Shown here: one piece after another, positions 34,249-44,331 of the stretch
How positions within the stretch are numbered: position 1 is the first letter of the stretch
Layout: every line of letters starts with the position of its first letter
Source: Spongospora subterranea
Lineage: Eukaryota > Endomyxa > Phytomyxea > Plasmodiophorida > Plasmodiophoridae
Length of the DNA stretch: 47,992 nucleotides
Assembly (NCBI GenBank): GCA_900404475.1
Contig: OUQQ01000078.1
Span: 1 to 47,992, forward strand
Reading direction: 5' to 3'
Translations under genes and position numbers: made by a program
Notes under the pieces: generated by a model
What the model was told of the DNA's origin: nothing
Database searches by the model: none
The model's input: the letters and a program-made list of their open reading frames with translations, nothing else

Positions 34249-35871
34249 ATGATTCCGTCCTTGACAGGACCATTGACGCCGCTGCAAGATCCACGTCATG
34301 TGTTAGGCTCCAGAGGCGCCTTTGATCGAACGTCCGAGTTTTTTTCCACAGCTGATTCCTTTCGCCGACAAGGCACTGGTAGTCAGGTCTAAATTTTTCA
34401 TTTTGTTTTAATCAAGATTCTTCTAAATTTCTGCATCGTTTCCATAATTCTCAGTGATAATGTTCTAATTTTTGCAACGGTCTCAGTTTGCAGAAAGTAT
34501 CGTGGCCCCGATGCCCATCACTGCTGTGAATTTCAACAAAGCTGCAATGGAGCTCAGCCAAATGATTTCTAATACGAAAACGAAATTGGAAAATCTTGAG
34601 AAGATTGCTCAGGCAAGGACGTTGTTCAATGATCCTAGGTCGTTCGATTATATGCAACGGTATTCCGATCTCCTGATGAGTTGCAAATAGTGAACAGATC
34701 GCTCAGCTTACTACTATAATCAAAGCAGATATCAACTCAATATCTCAAGAAGTCGACATTCTCGCCAAATATGGTGCCGAACATCAAACTGGTCTAAAAC
34801 AGGCAAGTTTTACGAAAAATCTATTTGTCGCGATTTATCTAAGTGGTTATATCCAGGTTGATGGGCATACAAACGGCGTGGTGAAAGATTTGAAAACCAA
34901 AGTCGCAGATCAGACCAAAATGTTTCAAAGTATTCTCAAAATTCGCTCTGCCAATATGCGAACTCAAGATACGAGGCGAGGACAATATTCTGCGGTGTCG
35001 TCTGCGTCACCTGCTCAATTCGGCATGAGACAGCGTCCAGGTATTCTAGTTTTTTTCTAAGAACATGTAATATCTGACTGACCGTGTTGAGTTGCTGTGT
35101 CGTACCAAGAGATGGCGTCGTCACAATCATCATCCTATCAAACGCCTGCGCAAATGAATCAAGAGCAAACTCAATCGTTGCTACATGCGCCGCAAAGGGG
35201 TGCAGATATTTACCTTGAAAGTAGAGCAACTGCAATTACGGAGATCGATTCCACAATTCAAGAGCTTGGTGAAATGTATCAAAGGCTCGCCACGATTGTT
35301 TCGATGCAAGGGGAGCAGATATCCCGCATCGACGACAACGTAGTTTTGACGCTGGGGAACGTTGAAGGTGCACATGAGCAGCTGGTTATGTATTGGGACC
35401 GAATGAGGTCAAATCGNGCGTCCAGGTATTCTAGTTTTTTTCTAAGAACATGTAATATCTGACTGACCGTGTTGAGTTGCTGTGTCGTCCCAAGAGATGG
35501 CGTCGTCACAATCATCATCCTATCAAACGCCTGCGCAAATGAATCAAGAGCAAACTCAATCGTTGCTACATGCGCCGCAAAGGGGTGCAGATATTTACCT
35601 TGAAAGTAGAGCAACTGCCATTACGGAGATCGATTCCACAATTCAAGAGCTTGGTGAAATGTATCAAAGGCTCGCCACGATTGTTTCGATGCAAGGGGAA
35701 CAGATATCCCGCATCGACGACAACGTAGTTTTGACGCTGGGGAACGTTGAAGGTGCACATGAGCAGCTGGTTATGTATTGGGACCGAATGAGGTCAAATC
35801 GTAGCCTTATCATCAAAGTTTTCCTCGCATTAATTGTCTTCGCCGTCCTTTTCCTTGGCGTCATTGCCTGA
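34249..35871 (+). CDS. SED5: Golgi Qa-SNARE, Sed5/syntaxin-5 type (320 aa after removing an assembly duplication)
   Basis: Exons 34249-34386, 34487-34638, 34691-34802, 34857-35040 and the last exon (intact copy 35495-35871) join in phase. The N-terminal region FDRTSEFFSTADSF resembles the Sed5/STX5 peptide preceding the Habc bundle. The next exons give the Habc helices (MELSQMISNTKTKLENLEK, EQIAQLTTIIKADINSISQE). The SNARE motif follows (AITEIDSTIQELGEMYQRLA with the zero-layer Gln in MYQRLA), then a C-terminal membrane anchor (SLIIKVFLALIVFAVLFLG). It should mediate ER-to-Golgi and intra-Golgi fusion. Intron 34803-34856 starts with GC (CAG|GCAAGT) rather than GT. A partial copy of the last exon at 35110-35416 is cut by an N and is almost certainly an assembly artefact. 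Confidence 0.92.
35033..35801. other. Single N flanked by 384-nt direct repeats (assembly scar)
   Basis: Copy 1 (35033-35416) and copy 2 (35418-35801) are the same length and differ at about three positions (for example GTACCAAG versus GTCCCAAG). They are separated by one N at 35417. The unit begins inside one Sed5 exon and ends inside the next. This is what an unmerged contig overlap looks like, and the differences would be allelic or sequencing noise. Confidence 0.9.
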
Positions 35872-35957
35872 TAGAACGACATTTACCTATGTATTCAATA
35901 ATTTTTATCTAATTTACACGTCTTTACGATATCATATGACTTCTGCAATATCAGTTA

Positions 35958-36979
35958 CTAGTTTATTTGCATGCAGCAACTGTAAATACGGGTAAAAACT
36001 CCTGTCTTGGCAGAGATGGGTGTTCCGCTTGGACCGGCTCCGGCGTCGCCAGGCGACTGCTGCTGAGCTGTGGTCGTAACATTCTGCCCATCATTCTCTT
36101 TTGTTTTGTTGACGGTGATGGCAACGGACGAAAGATCAGTATGTTCAAGAAATATCGATACCGCCCGATCTTCCCCGCAGACATAATCAGGATCAATGGA
36201 CGACATCATCACCGTCATAATGATATCGAATACGAACGCCCAAGCCGCCCTGGTTTTTTCATCGAACCGCTCTTTTAGGATGTTGGACAGTGTATTTCGT
36301 AATGCTGCACCAACCGCGACGAATCGTTTTTCCGTCACTCCATATTTTATGTGTGTTGTTCCTAGGCGAGTTAGGGCCTGAAACCACTCTTTCAGTCGAA
36401 GTACCGAACGGTGCCGGAACGCAAATGCTCTACCAAGAATAGTTCACCGAAGTTCTCCAGAATAGAAACACAGGATGAAACCATTTCCGACCACATCTTC
36501 TCCTGTCTGTCCCAATTGCCTGAAAACAGTTTCCAGAGATCGCGGTCCACACGATACAGTTCCATGTAGAACTGTTTGCCGATGTTCTTCCCGACCCGGC
36601 TTGTCGCCTCTAGCCAGCTATTCCTGACTAGACTCGAAATCGATTCGGATATTCGCAGAACTTGCCCGCTCATGATCATGGTGACGACCTCATTTTTCGC
36701 CAGCTCCCAGTTCTCTTTCGATTCGGGATTCGACAATAGCGCATTTCGGAGGTCAGAAGAAATATTGATTTCGTCTTTGGCCCCTGGTCGAATGTATTGC
36801 TCGACCATGGCTTGTTCGCGTTGCCGCTGGTCCATGTCGGACTGCCCTAAATATTCCACAATACTGTTCCAGAAGTAGATATTCTCCAGGGTGATTTCCT
36901 TCTCTGCAAGGCCCACCAGAATTTCTTTGCAGACGGGACTGTGGAGAAACACAGTTAACGCTCGATCTTGAGCGATCAT
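35958..36979 (-). CDS. RGS domain fused to a globin domain (329 aa)
   Basis: Exon 1 (36979-36410) and exon 2 (36377-35958) join in phase over a 32-nt intron (GTTCGG...TTTCAG). Residues 1-110 match an RGS domain: FLHSPVCKEILVGLAEKE, LENIYFWNSIVEYL, AMVEQYIRPGAKDEINIS and SDLRNALL. Residues from about 115 to 265 match a globin: SLVRNSWLEATSRVGKNIGK (A and B helices), FYMELYRVDRDLWKLFSG, DRQEKMW with a probable Gln at distal position E7, LTRLGTTHIKYGV with the proximal F8 His in THIKYG, and a final H helix TRAAWAFVFDIIMTVMM. The last 60 residues are low-complexity. RGS domains accelerate GTP hydrolysis on G-alpha and globins bind haem and gas, so a gas- or redox-modulated G-protein regulator is a reasonable inference. 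An in-frame TAA just upstream supports the start. Confidence 0.85.
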
Positions 36980-39385
36980 GGTTTAATCGAGCTGAAGTTT
37001 TGAATCGTGGTTCGACTTGAGCAGAAGGTCTTTACTTCTTGTGATGGAGGGAGGGACTGTAGACCTGGAAACCGCAAACGTGACGCTCGACCTCGATCTT
37101 GCCAACCAACCGAACAAAAAATCGACCCTGCCGAGACTGAGTATGATATAGCCTTGTGCGAATCAGAATTTGTGACGACAGATATGCGGTAAATCTCATC
37201 TGTAACCGTACTTGCTCGATCGGAGCGCCACGTCGATGGCCCATGAAGGAAACTCAGTAACCGGTCTCTTGAGGTTTTCGATGGGCAATGAAGGAAACTC
37301 TCGGGAATCAGCAACAATGGCGCGAACACAAACTGAACCATGACCTTTGCTGCAAGGTTCCGGTAGGCTCGTGCCAGGGGCAACAATCCGAAAAAGGACG
37401 CCGCGCACAAGGAAATGTTTTGAAGACAACAGCGATGGCGACCCAACGTCAACTTCAGACGGTCGTTTAATGAATACCCCTTACAATCTTATTCTTGACG
37501 TGGTGTCTCATTTTCAGAATCATATTTGCTAACGCCGCCGAGAGAGCACGTTGTACCAGGTCGGCAACACATTGATCCAACCAACCGCGCTCCTGCAGTT
37601 CGGCAGCGAAAAAAGCAACGCGTGGACGTCAAGCACTGTTCGCAATGCGCCAGGAACGGGTTTGTATCTACAGATGGACATCGTTCAGGAGGTTCTTTAA
37701 TCAATCATCACAGGCGGTATCATCGGGTTCACTTTCTGCCGGTATTTTTCCGAATTATTCCTTGAAAATATTCTAACGTCTTGTTTTTAAAGGTCGAACG
37801 CTTCAAGTGTATTACCCTCTATGATTCGGGAGTGTTGAGCGGGTGTCGTTTTCGTGCATCACGTCCACAGCTGTGGCGCTGTGGATCTCCCCGCGAACTT
37901 GCCACTGTCAACAGGTATTAAACACCTGCAACGTGTCGATTTACTCCATCCAAGAGCAAACACTGTCATAACACAGGTACCAAAGGCTCACGAAACTTGA
38001 TTTACCCGACTACCAAGCCCAGGGAAACTCAGCGCTTCTTCCTCATGAACTACATAGTTGGCGTTCGCTCAGCTCTTTTGAGTTGAAACTCCATTTCGGG
38101 ATTTCAGGAATAGGTGATGGTCCTGTTCCATGTCCAGCTTTTCCTGCGAGCCAAAGAAGGGTGCGAGTTTCAGCTGGCAGATTTTGTGCCAGGGTTAACC
38201 ACTATCAACCGGGACAGCGGGGAGGTGTTGGCTCTTGGCATCAAAATTAAAGGGAAATCAGACCGAAGCCTTCAAGCTGGTGAAACATTTGGCGGGACGA
38301 CCAGGTTCCGGAGCTTTGTTTGGTCAGACATCTGCTGGCGTGGATCATCTGAGACCCAGCTCAACTGGAGAGTATCGGTTCCCCAACCGTAATGATGGGA
38401 TTATGGAATATAACAGGTTCAACAACCGGTACCGTTCTGTTTGCGATGTGTTGACGGACCCATGACACTCGGCAACTAATATTGATTCATTGCCTGAAGA
38501 CTCTGTTCCGAACAGTAATCGGTAGACGACTGCCTTGGGGACACACACTTTGAGGAAGACAGGGTACCTCATGGCGATATGGGGTGGTGGCCAGATCGAA
38601 CAGATAATGCTATCTGCTAGGCACAAGACCCTGTCCAGCGCCCAGAAATATTTTGAGGACGCTGCTGCTCTTTTGCATCTGGCCAAGATCCAAAGGTGAA
38701 AGTGCGACCGAAATTGATATTTGTTGCTGAGTACAAAACGCGTTTACAGTGCAGGGATATCATGTTATTGAAATATGCTTCTGAAGGGCATGCAATTCAT
38801 GTCATCAATCCCGGCCAATTTCTGGCGGTGAACAGGAACGTTCAGCAAACCACGTCTTTGGAAGATCATGCTAGCATCATCATTGCCAGCCTAGTGCAAC
38901 AGAAGGCTCTGCCTCCTCATTATCAAAACGTGCCGCTTCAAATTTCGACAGCGTTGCTGCTGATGTCTGAAGCCGCCGAGGACTTCCAGAAGGAGATGGA
39001 TGACATTTTTCCACCAATGACCAGGTCGACAAAGATTCCGCAAATAGCATTGTGGCTCCCTCATCTGCAGATCCGGCGGTGCAGCGGACTACGAAACGCG
39101 CTCGTCCAAGCGAGCAGCTTTTCGATGTCGCAGAGCGGAAAACCCCGCGCAAGGGAAGTCCACCGCGGCGAAACTGGCCATCGTTCGGTCTTCAACGAGG
39201 CCTGTACAACGGCAGCAGAATCCCGCCTGAGATTTTGTCCGGTGCTAAAAACGGTGTTTTATTCAGTGGTCAGCCCGATCATGCGGTGCCTGAACGATCA
39301 CAGATCCGGCGACGACTCTGAATCTCCAGGAGATGGGGGTCGAACTTCTCTCACGGGGGCGAACGAGGTGCCCCGGACCGGATCC
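36980..39385. other. Poorly coding region with unrecognised open frames
   Basis: The plus strand shows several protein-like pieces. At about 37043, MEGGTVDLETANVTLDLDLA. At about 37517-37710, LLTPPREHVVPGRQHID followed by HCSQCARNGF and a His-rich HH pair that could be a small zinc finger. At 38235-38465, KGNQTEAFKLVKHLAGRPGS. At 38550-38696, YLMAIWGGGQIEQIMLSARH. At 38780-39330, several overlapping frames including VAERKTPRKGSPPRRNWPSF. Reading moves between frames with no satisfying introns, so this is either a fast-evolving multi-exon gene or a decaying one. I cannot assign a function. Confidence 0.3.
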
Positions 39386-39556
39386 CGACGATCGCTGCCG
39401 CTTTCTCCACCAATAAACTACCGCCTTCTCAGTAAAATTATTCGACGATCGCTGCCGCTTTCTCCACCAATAAACTACCGCCTTCTCAGTAAAATTATTC
39501 GACGATCGCTGCCGCTTTCTCCACCAATAAACTACCGCCTTCTCAGTAAAATTATT
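39386..39556. repeat. 57-bp perfect tandem repeat, three copies
   Basis: Copies 39386-39442, 39443-39499 and 39500-39556 are identical. Because 57 is divisible by three, a plus-strand open frame (38696-39562) runs straight through, each unit encoding RRSLPLSPPINYRLLSKII. A minus-strand frame also stays open. The array stops exactly at a unit boundary. Confidence 0.95.
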
Positions 39557-39632
39557 GCCTGAGTTTTTCTTGGGTGAAAAATCGTGTGTGGCCGGTGGAC
39601 GTTCAATTCGAACCAATCGAACCCACTGATAC

Positions 39633-40291
39633 ATGCCTAGTATTCAGTTTTCGCATCCTGCACCGGACGATTTGAGAATTGATGCCCTGGGAGTCTCGGC
39701 GCTGTCCAATCTCGCTGAAATCATTTCGCACCGACCTCTGGCCAATGGCGTAGGCGTCATTCCACAACAAATTGTATTCATGTAAGGAAATCTTTGGGTC
39801 GATTTTCCATTTCAATTCTGGCTAACAACACATTGCAGTACGGAACGTGTCTCGCCCTTGGGCGTTGTGGCATCACCCCTCCTGGAGTCAACGGAAGCTT
39901 TTGTTTCAATTCAATGGCGTCGCCACCGTTCCAACCATTCCCGCTTTTGTAGACATTTGTCAGCTACCAGAAGTGCTGGTTTGCATTCTGGCGCCTGGCG
40001 ACGTGCTGGTCACGCCACCACGAACATCGCACGCCCTCTTGACCCTATGGCAATCCGACGTTCTCAAGCGATGATCGATGGTGCATGGCTGGCGGTCATG
40101 TCTTTGGCACTCTCACGACCTGTGCCAACTTATGGCCACCGGCAACATGGCAGGAGTCAGGCGGCACGTCTGGTCAAACCCATGCCAACAACTATGAACC
40201 AGTAAACCCAACCGGACTTGCTGTCGATCATCGCCGGTCTGGCAAAAAAACGTACAAGTTGAGGTTCTATCGAAACGGTCCCAGTCCATGA
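39633..40291 (+). CDS. Possible two- or three-exon gene, unrecognised
   Basis: ATG 39633 opens MPSIQFSHPAPDDLRIDALG and runs to LANGVGVIPQQIVF, ending at a good donor (GTAAGG, about 39782). A 58-nt intron leads in phase to TERVSPLGVVASPLLESTEA. The frame stays open to about 40205. Alternatively a further intron (GTTTCAATTC...TTTTGTAG) shifts into the frame that ends at 40291 with GGTSGQTHANNYEPVN. The first exon looks genuine; the 3' end is uncertain and no domain is recognised. Confidence 0.4.
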
Positions 40292-40728
40292 CCGTGGGCA
40301 AGTCCCGCTGCAAAGAAAAAACTGCCTCTGAAGTATTATTGAGGTCCTTGCCATGGGACCTCGCTTTCGCACGTTCGTAGGTCGCTGCTGGGAAACCCTT
40401 CCATACCCTCTACGCTTCCCTCTGGGCGTCTGTGCTTGAAATATCAACAGATCCCGGATTGCTATTCTGTCGCCAGCATTCCCCAACGACACTGAATACC
40501 TTGCATAAAAAACCGCACAACTAAGATGCTCCAATCAAAGAGGCGTACCAACATCATCTGAAATCAATTCAACATTACATCCATATAGGAATTCCAGGTT
40601 TTTCACTCACCCGAATCAGCAATCCCATCTTGCAGCTCTGGCGTTAACACGGTATCAGATGGTGGCAGCAACCCTGCTGATGCTATTCCCTCTGCATAAG
40701 ACGAACGTGTGAAATCCTAATTGAGTCA
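40292..40728. other. Intergenic, nothing recognised
   Basis: Only short frames without protein-like composition are visible. Confidence 0.4.
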
Positions 40729-41245
40729 TGCCATGCTGATCAAATCAGTCAAATCAATACGAGAAGCTGCGGCTGCAGACATCAACTAGGCTGTGAAAGT
40801 ATTGTCTTGTGCTGACCAGATCAGCAGTAGCGAGCGCCAACGGCTGCAAATCGTCAACGTGCCTTTTGAACTCAGGAGTAGCTCCGTCTTTGTTAATAAA
40901 CTCGATTGCCGGTCCGTTTCCAAGTCAAATTAAAAATAGTTCAGAGATAATTTCGGAAGCTTTATGTAGTTGGAGTTCTCGCCTGCGATGATATCACATA
41001 TCTCCGATGCTCACTTCTCATTTTATATATAATTCAACTGATGAAAAATTCCATTCAGATTCAAAACAACAGTCTTGAACCTCCGACACTGTCCGGCAGA
41101 CCTCTTGTAACGTGGACTCGTCGACCGATTTGGCGAAAAATCGGACGTCGACATGTGATCTCGGGTGAATTTTGAAAAACGCAGAGTGCGGCGCAACCTG
41201 CAAGAGTACGCAGTGAAGTGTTGATTTTTTTTGCGCAACCTTGGA
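40729..41245 (-). pseudogene. Probable pseudogene: one frame with several internal stops
   Basis: Reading down the minus strand in a single frame gives KKSTLHCVLLQVAPHSAFF, VDVRFFAKSVDESTLQEV and WNFSSVELYIK, then TGA. After a short gap come RRELQLHKASEIISELFLI, then TGA, and LGNGPAIEFINKDGATPEF, KRHVDDLQPLALATADLV and YFHSLVDVCSRSF before the final TGA. The frame is kept across all the stops, and only the first gap could be a small GT-AG intron (GTGAGC...CGCAG). No family is recognised. TGA ends undoubted genes here (GST), so recoding is unlikely and recent pseudogenisation or base errors are the better explanation. Confidence 0.4.
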
Positions 41246-41397
41246 TCAAGTTATTGCGCAATTGGTGGGTAGAGCAAGAACCGGGCTCATTTTATCATTA
41301 CGCGTTGATCGTGACGATCAACATACACCGACCAGATTGTCGACGGCGGCGGGAACCGGGATTCGCTCGCCGATATAAAGTTTTGTGCTGACCTAGA

Positions 41398-43039
41398 ATG
41401 AGTCAGCCGCCCTATCCAGGATATTATGGTGCACCTCCCGTTGCACAATATCCTCCCGGTTATGGAGGGTATCCCCCCGCTACATACCCTGGTCTGTCAT
41501 GCTGATTTGTTTGTTAATATTTCCACTCGAAAAATTCCCTCTTTTATGTATTCCACTAGAAACGAATTTATGCTTTTTTTTCACTACCTTTTCTTTGACA
41601 AGCATTTTTGCTCAGGTGCAAACCCCATGTTGATACCTCCTCCTGGTAATATGATGTATCAGAATCAGCAATATCATCAGATGCCTCCGCCCGTTCCTCC
41701 ACAATTTCTTCAAGTTCCCCCATCTGGTCAGTATTCGATGCCCGTTGCCCAGCCGTTCGGCCAGCCTCCACCTCCACCTCCTTCGCAGGTGCTGTTCTTG
41801 CTTCATTGCCTAACCTAATGTTAATATTCCGATATTTTAACAACGCCAGGGATATGTTTTGTCTGGAGCAGCGCGTCCATCTCCGTTATTGGCAAGGACA
41901 GGTCCCGCACCTCCTGCTTCGCATCTGCTCAAACCAATGACTGTTTTCGTATCGAAGATTCCGAATGGCGTTGACGATGTGGTCATGCGACAGCTGTTAG
42001 ACCAATGTGGTCGAGTTGTAAAATGGAATCGTGTTATTAATCCGAAAACAGAGGAGCCTCAAAACTTTGGCTTTTGTCAATTTTTGGGCCCCGGTGGTCT
42101 TGTCGGCGCGATAAAGCTTCTATCTGATGTTAAACTTAATCCGGACTCCGATGAACCCGGTTTGATGGTCAAAATTGATCCTAAATCGGAGCTTCTCTGT
42201 GAAGAATATTCGAATGAGTCGATTGCTGAGAACAGGTGTGTTGCCAACCGAACTGTTTAATTAAGGCAGTGTCTAATAGTTTCATAAGGGATGAGGAATG
42301 GCAGGTAAAGGAAACTATCATCAGGAAGATCATTCAAGATAGGCTTATTCGATTAGCAGAAAATCCTCAAGCCTCGGCGAAAGAGAAAGATAGCCGGGTG
42401 TTTCTTCCTGTGCTTCCATCCCGGGGTGGTACCGGTGTAAATAGTATCCCGGTTGCCTCTAAGCCTTCAATTCCAGACGCTAGCGTTACTCGTAAACGGG
42501 AACGCGCTCCTTCTCCCATTAGGCCCAAAGCTGAACCTGAAGCTGAACTTGTTGAGGAAGATGGGAAAAATACGAAGAAACTTGGATGGAAGAAATCAAA
42601 TATCACATCAAAGCCGTCGAAAGGCGCCCCTGTCTTGGAAGCCTTTGCGAATTCAGCGGAAGAGTCAAATGTTTCAAATTTGTACACAGCCAGGCGGGAA
42701 AGAGACATCAAACCGCTAATTATGGACGCCGATGTTTTTTGGGCACAAGTTCCCGGGGAGTTTGATCAGCTAACTTCATATCAGTTTGTTTGGGACACTA
42801 TTGACCGAACCGCTTTCCTAAATGGCGTTATCAAGACGTTCGTATCCCAGAAGGTTTGCGATTATTTAGGGCAACCAGAACCCGATCTGGTCAATTTCAT
42901 AATGTCACTCATAACTGCGGAGAAATCTGCCGTTGAAATCATCTCCCAGATTGGCGAAGTCTTCGGAGATGATAGCAAATCGTTCGTAGCCAAATTATGG
43001 GCGCAAATGGTATTTGAATATCTATCACTAAGTACCTAA
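41398..43039 (+). CDS. RBM25: RBM25-like splicing factor: Pro-rich N-terminus, RRM and PWI domains (476 aa)
   Basis: Exons 41398-41491, 41616-41788, 41850-42239 and 42266-43039 join in phase. The N-terminus is Pro/Gly/Tyr/Gln-rich (MSQPPYPGYYGAPPVAQYPP). Next comes an RRM starting TVFVSKIPNGVDDVVMRQLL with NFGFCQFL as its RNP1-like strand. A charged KR/E-rich linker (VTRKRERAPSPIRPKAEPE) leads to a C-terminal PWI domain (VFWAQVPGEFDQL, VCDYLGQPEPDLVNFIMSL, AKLWAQMVFEYL). This order matches RBM25/Snu71-type proteins of the U1 snRNP neighbourhood that act in splice-site choice. The RRM and PWI are well preserved and the Arg/Glu-rich middle is much shorter than in animals. The third intron would be only 26 nt (42240-42265), and its exact borders are uncertain. 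Confidence 0.9.
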
Positions 43040-43286
43040 AAGTAAATTTTATTCGCATAAATCACGTCATTTCCTAAATTTTGATCTGATTTTTGTGCGT
43101 TTGGCCATAAGCCTCGTGGTGTTTCATATTCTGTGCCTACTGTACCTGATAAAGTGATTGATCGATTCGCGTTCAATATCTGTTAATCAAAAGCCTACGC
43201 CAGATCGCTGTTGTACGTTTTGTCGTATGCCGGACCGTAAGTCAACTGAGTGTAATAATATCTGAGGTTCACGATTGCAATCCGCG

Positions 43287-44230
43287 ATGGGATTGACAGA
43301 AACCTATCTATCCGCCCTGTTTCAGATGGCCATGATTGGTTTCGATGATTTTGCGATTCCCAGTGCTACAGAATCTGTCCAGTTCGAAGTGGAAGAATTC
43401 GGTTGAAAATGTTTTCCATATAATCTAGCCCCAACGCTGATAATTCGTATTGCTTTCATTACAGATGTCCCAGCATTGTCATATACCCACCGGATTATTC
43501 GATTTGCTGACCTAGCCGTTCTAGTTGATGAGATCAACTTTAGAGTCGACCTTGGCTATCAGACAATATTACACAATTTCCTCGCTGATGTGAAAAAGGT
43601 CAAGAAGAGAAAACGCAGCACCGAAAGCAGCGGTTCGGAGCGACGGCACAGGGTGAGGATTGTGATGTGCGTCGATTCACATTTCTAATCAACCATCTAA
43701 GCTAACGCTGAATGCGATCACTTGTCTGCAAACCTGGTTCAATGACCACCTGCAACATCCGTATCCAGATGACAAAGAAAAGGTTCGCTCTTTGCAGGTT
43801 GAGCTGACCTGCAGTTTTGATACCTAACATTCAATGCAGGAGGAATTATGCAAAAGGGCAGAGATNGTTCGGAGCGACGGCACAGGGTGAGGATTGTGAT
43901 GTGCGTCGATTCACATTTCTAATCAACCATCTAAGCTAACGCTGAATGCGATCACTTGTCTGCAAACCTGGTTCAATGACCACCTGCAACATCCGTATCC
44001 AGATGACAAAGAAAAGGTTCGCTCTTTGCAGGTTGAGCTGACCTGCAGTTTTGATACCTAACATTCAATGCAGGAGGAATTATGCAAAAGGGCAGAGATT
44101 ACAAGTAAACAGCTCGTGAATTGTAAGCATGTCGTTGTTCATAAGCGAACTTCTGATGAGGTTAATAGGGTTCACAAATACAAGAAAGCGTGTATGGTCT
44201 AAACACAAAAACGGAACGACTGCCAGGTAA
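43287..44230 (+). CDS. TALE-type homeodomain protein (about 169 aa after removing an assembly duplication)
   Basis: Exons 43287-43401, 43465-43652, 43936-44031, 44074-44122 and 44169-44230 join in phase; 43702-43865 is a duplicate copy of exon 3 and part of exon 4. The N-terminal part is short and acidic, then a helical segment (IIRFADLAVLVDEINFRVDL) and a basic stretch KKVKKRKR. The homeodomain occupies the C-terminus: CLQTWFNDHLQHPYPDDKEK has the three extra loop residues of TALE proteins (PYP in the loop), followed by ITSKQLVNWFTNTRKRVW, the recognition helix with WF-N-R. It is thus a sequence-specific DNA-binding factor, probably nuclear. It is unusually small and the protein ends only eight residues after the homeodomain. 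ATG 43326 is an alternative start. Confidence 0.85.
43633..44099. other. Single N flanked by 233-nt identical direct repeats (assembly scar)
   Basis: 43633-43865 and 43867-44099 appear identical and are separated by one N at 43866. The duplicated unit starts and ends inside homeodomain exons, and the gene reads correctly only if one copy is dropped. This is an unmerged contig overlap, as at 35417. Confidence 0.92.
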
Positions 44231-44331
44231 TAGACGTGGAACTGATAATAATATGAATAAAGATCGCTATATATATAGCGTAGGTATTGTAATATGATGT
44301 CAATCCATTTTGACAGAGGAACATTATCATA

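Noticed and set aside
35110..35416. Apparent tandem duplication of a SNARE exon
   Set aside because: The copies meet at a lone N and have exactly equal length, so I treat this as an unmerged contig overlap rather than biology.
40729..41245. TGA read as an amino acid (alternative genetic code)
   Set aside because: The GST, Ser-rich and other firm genes end at TGA, so reassignment is not supported.
43702..43865. Apparent duplicated homeodomain exon
   Set aside because: Same N-separated pattern with identical copies; the gene is complete with one copy.
44256..44285. Small palindrome CGCTATATATATAGCG as a regulatory site
   Set aside because: Short AT-rich dyads of this size are expected by chance, and it lies between converging gene ends where no specific role can be argued.
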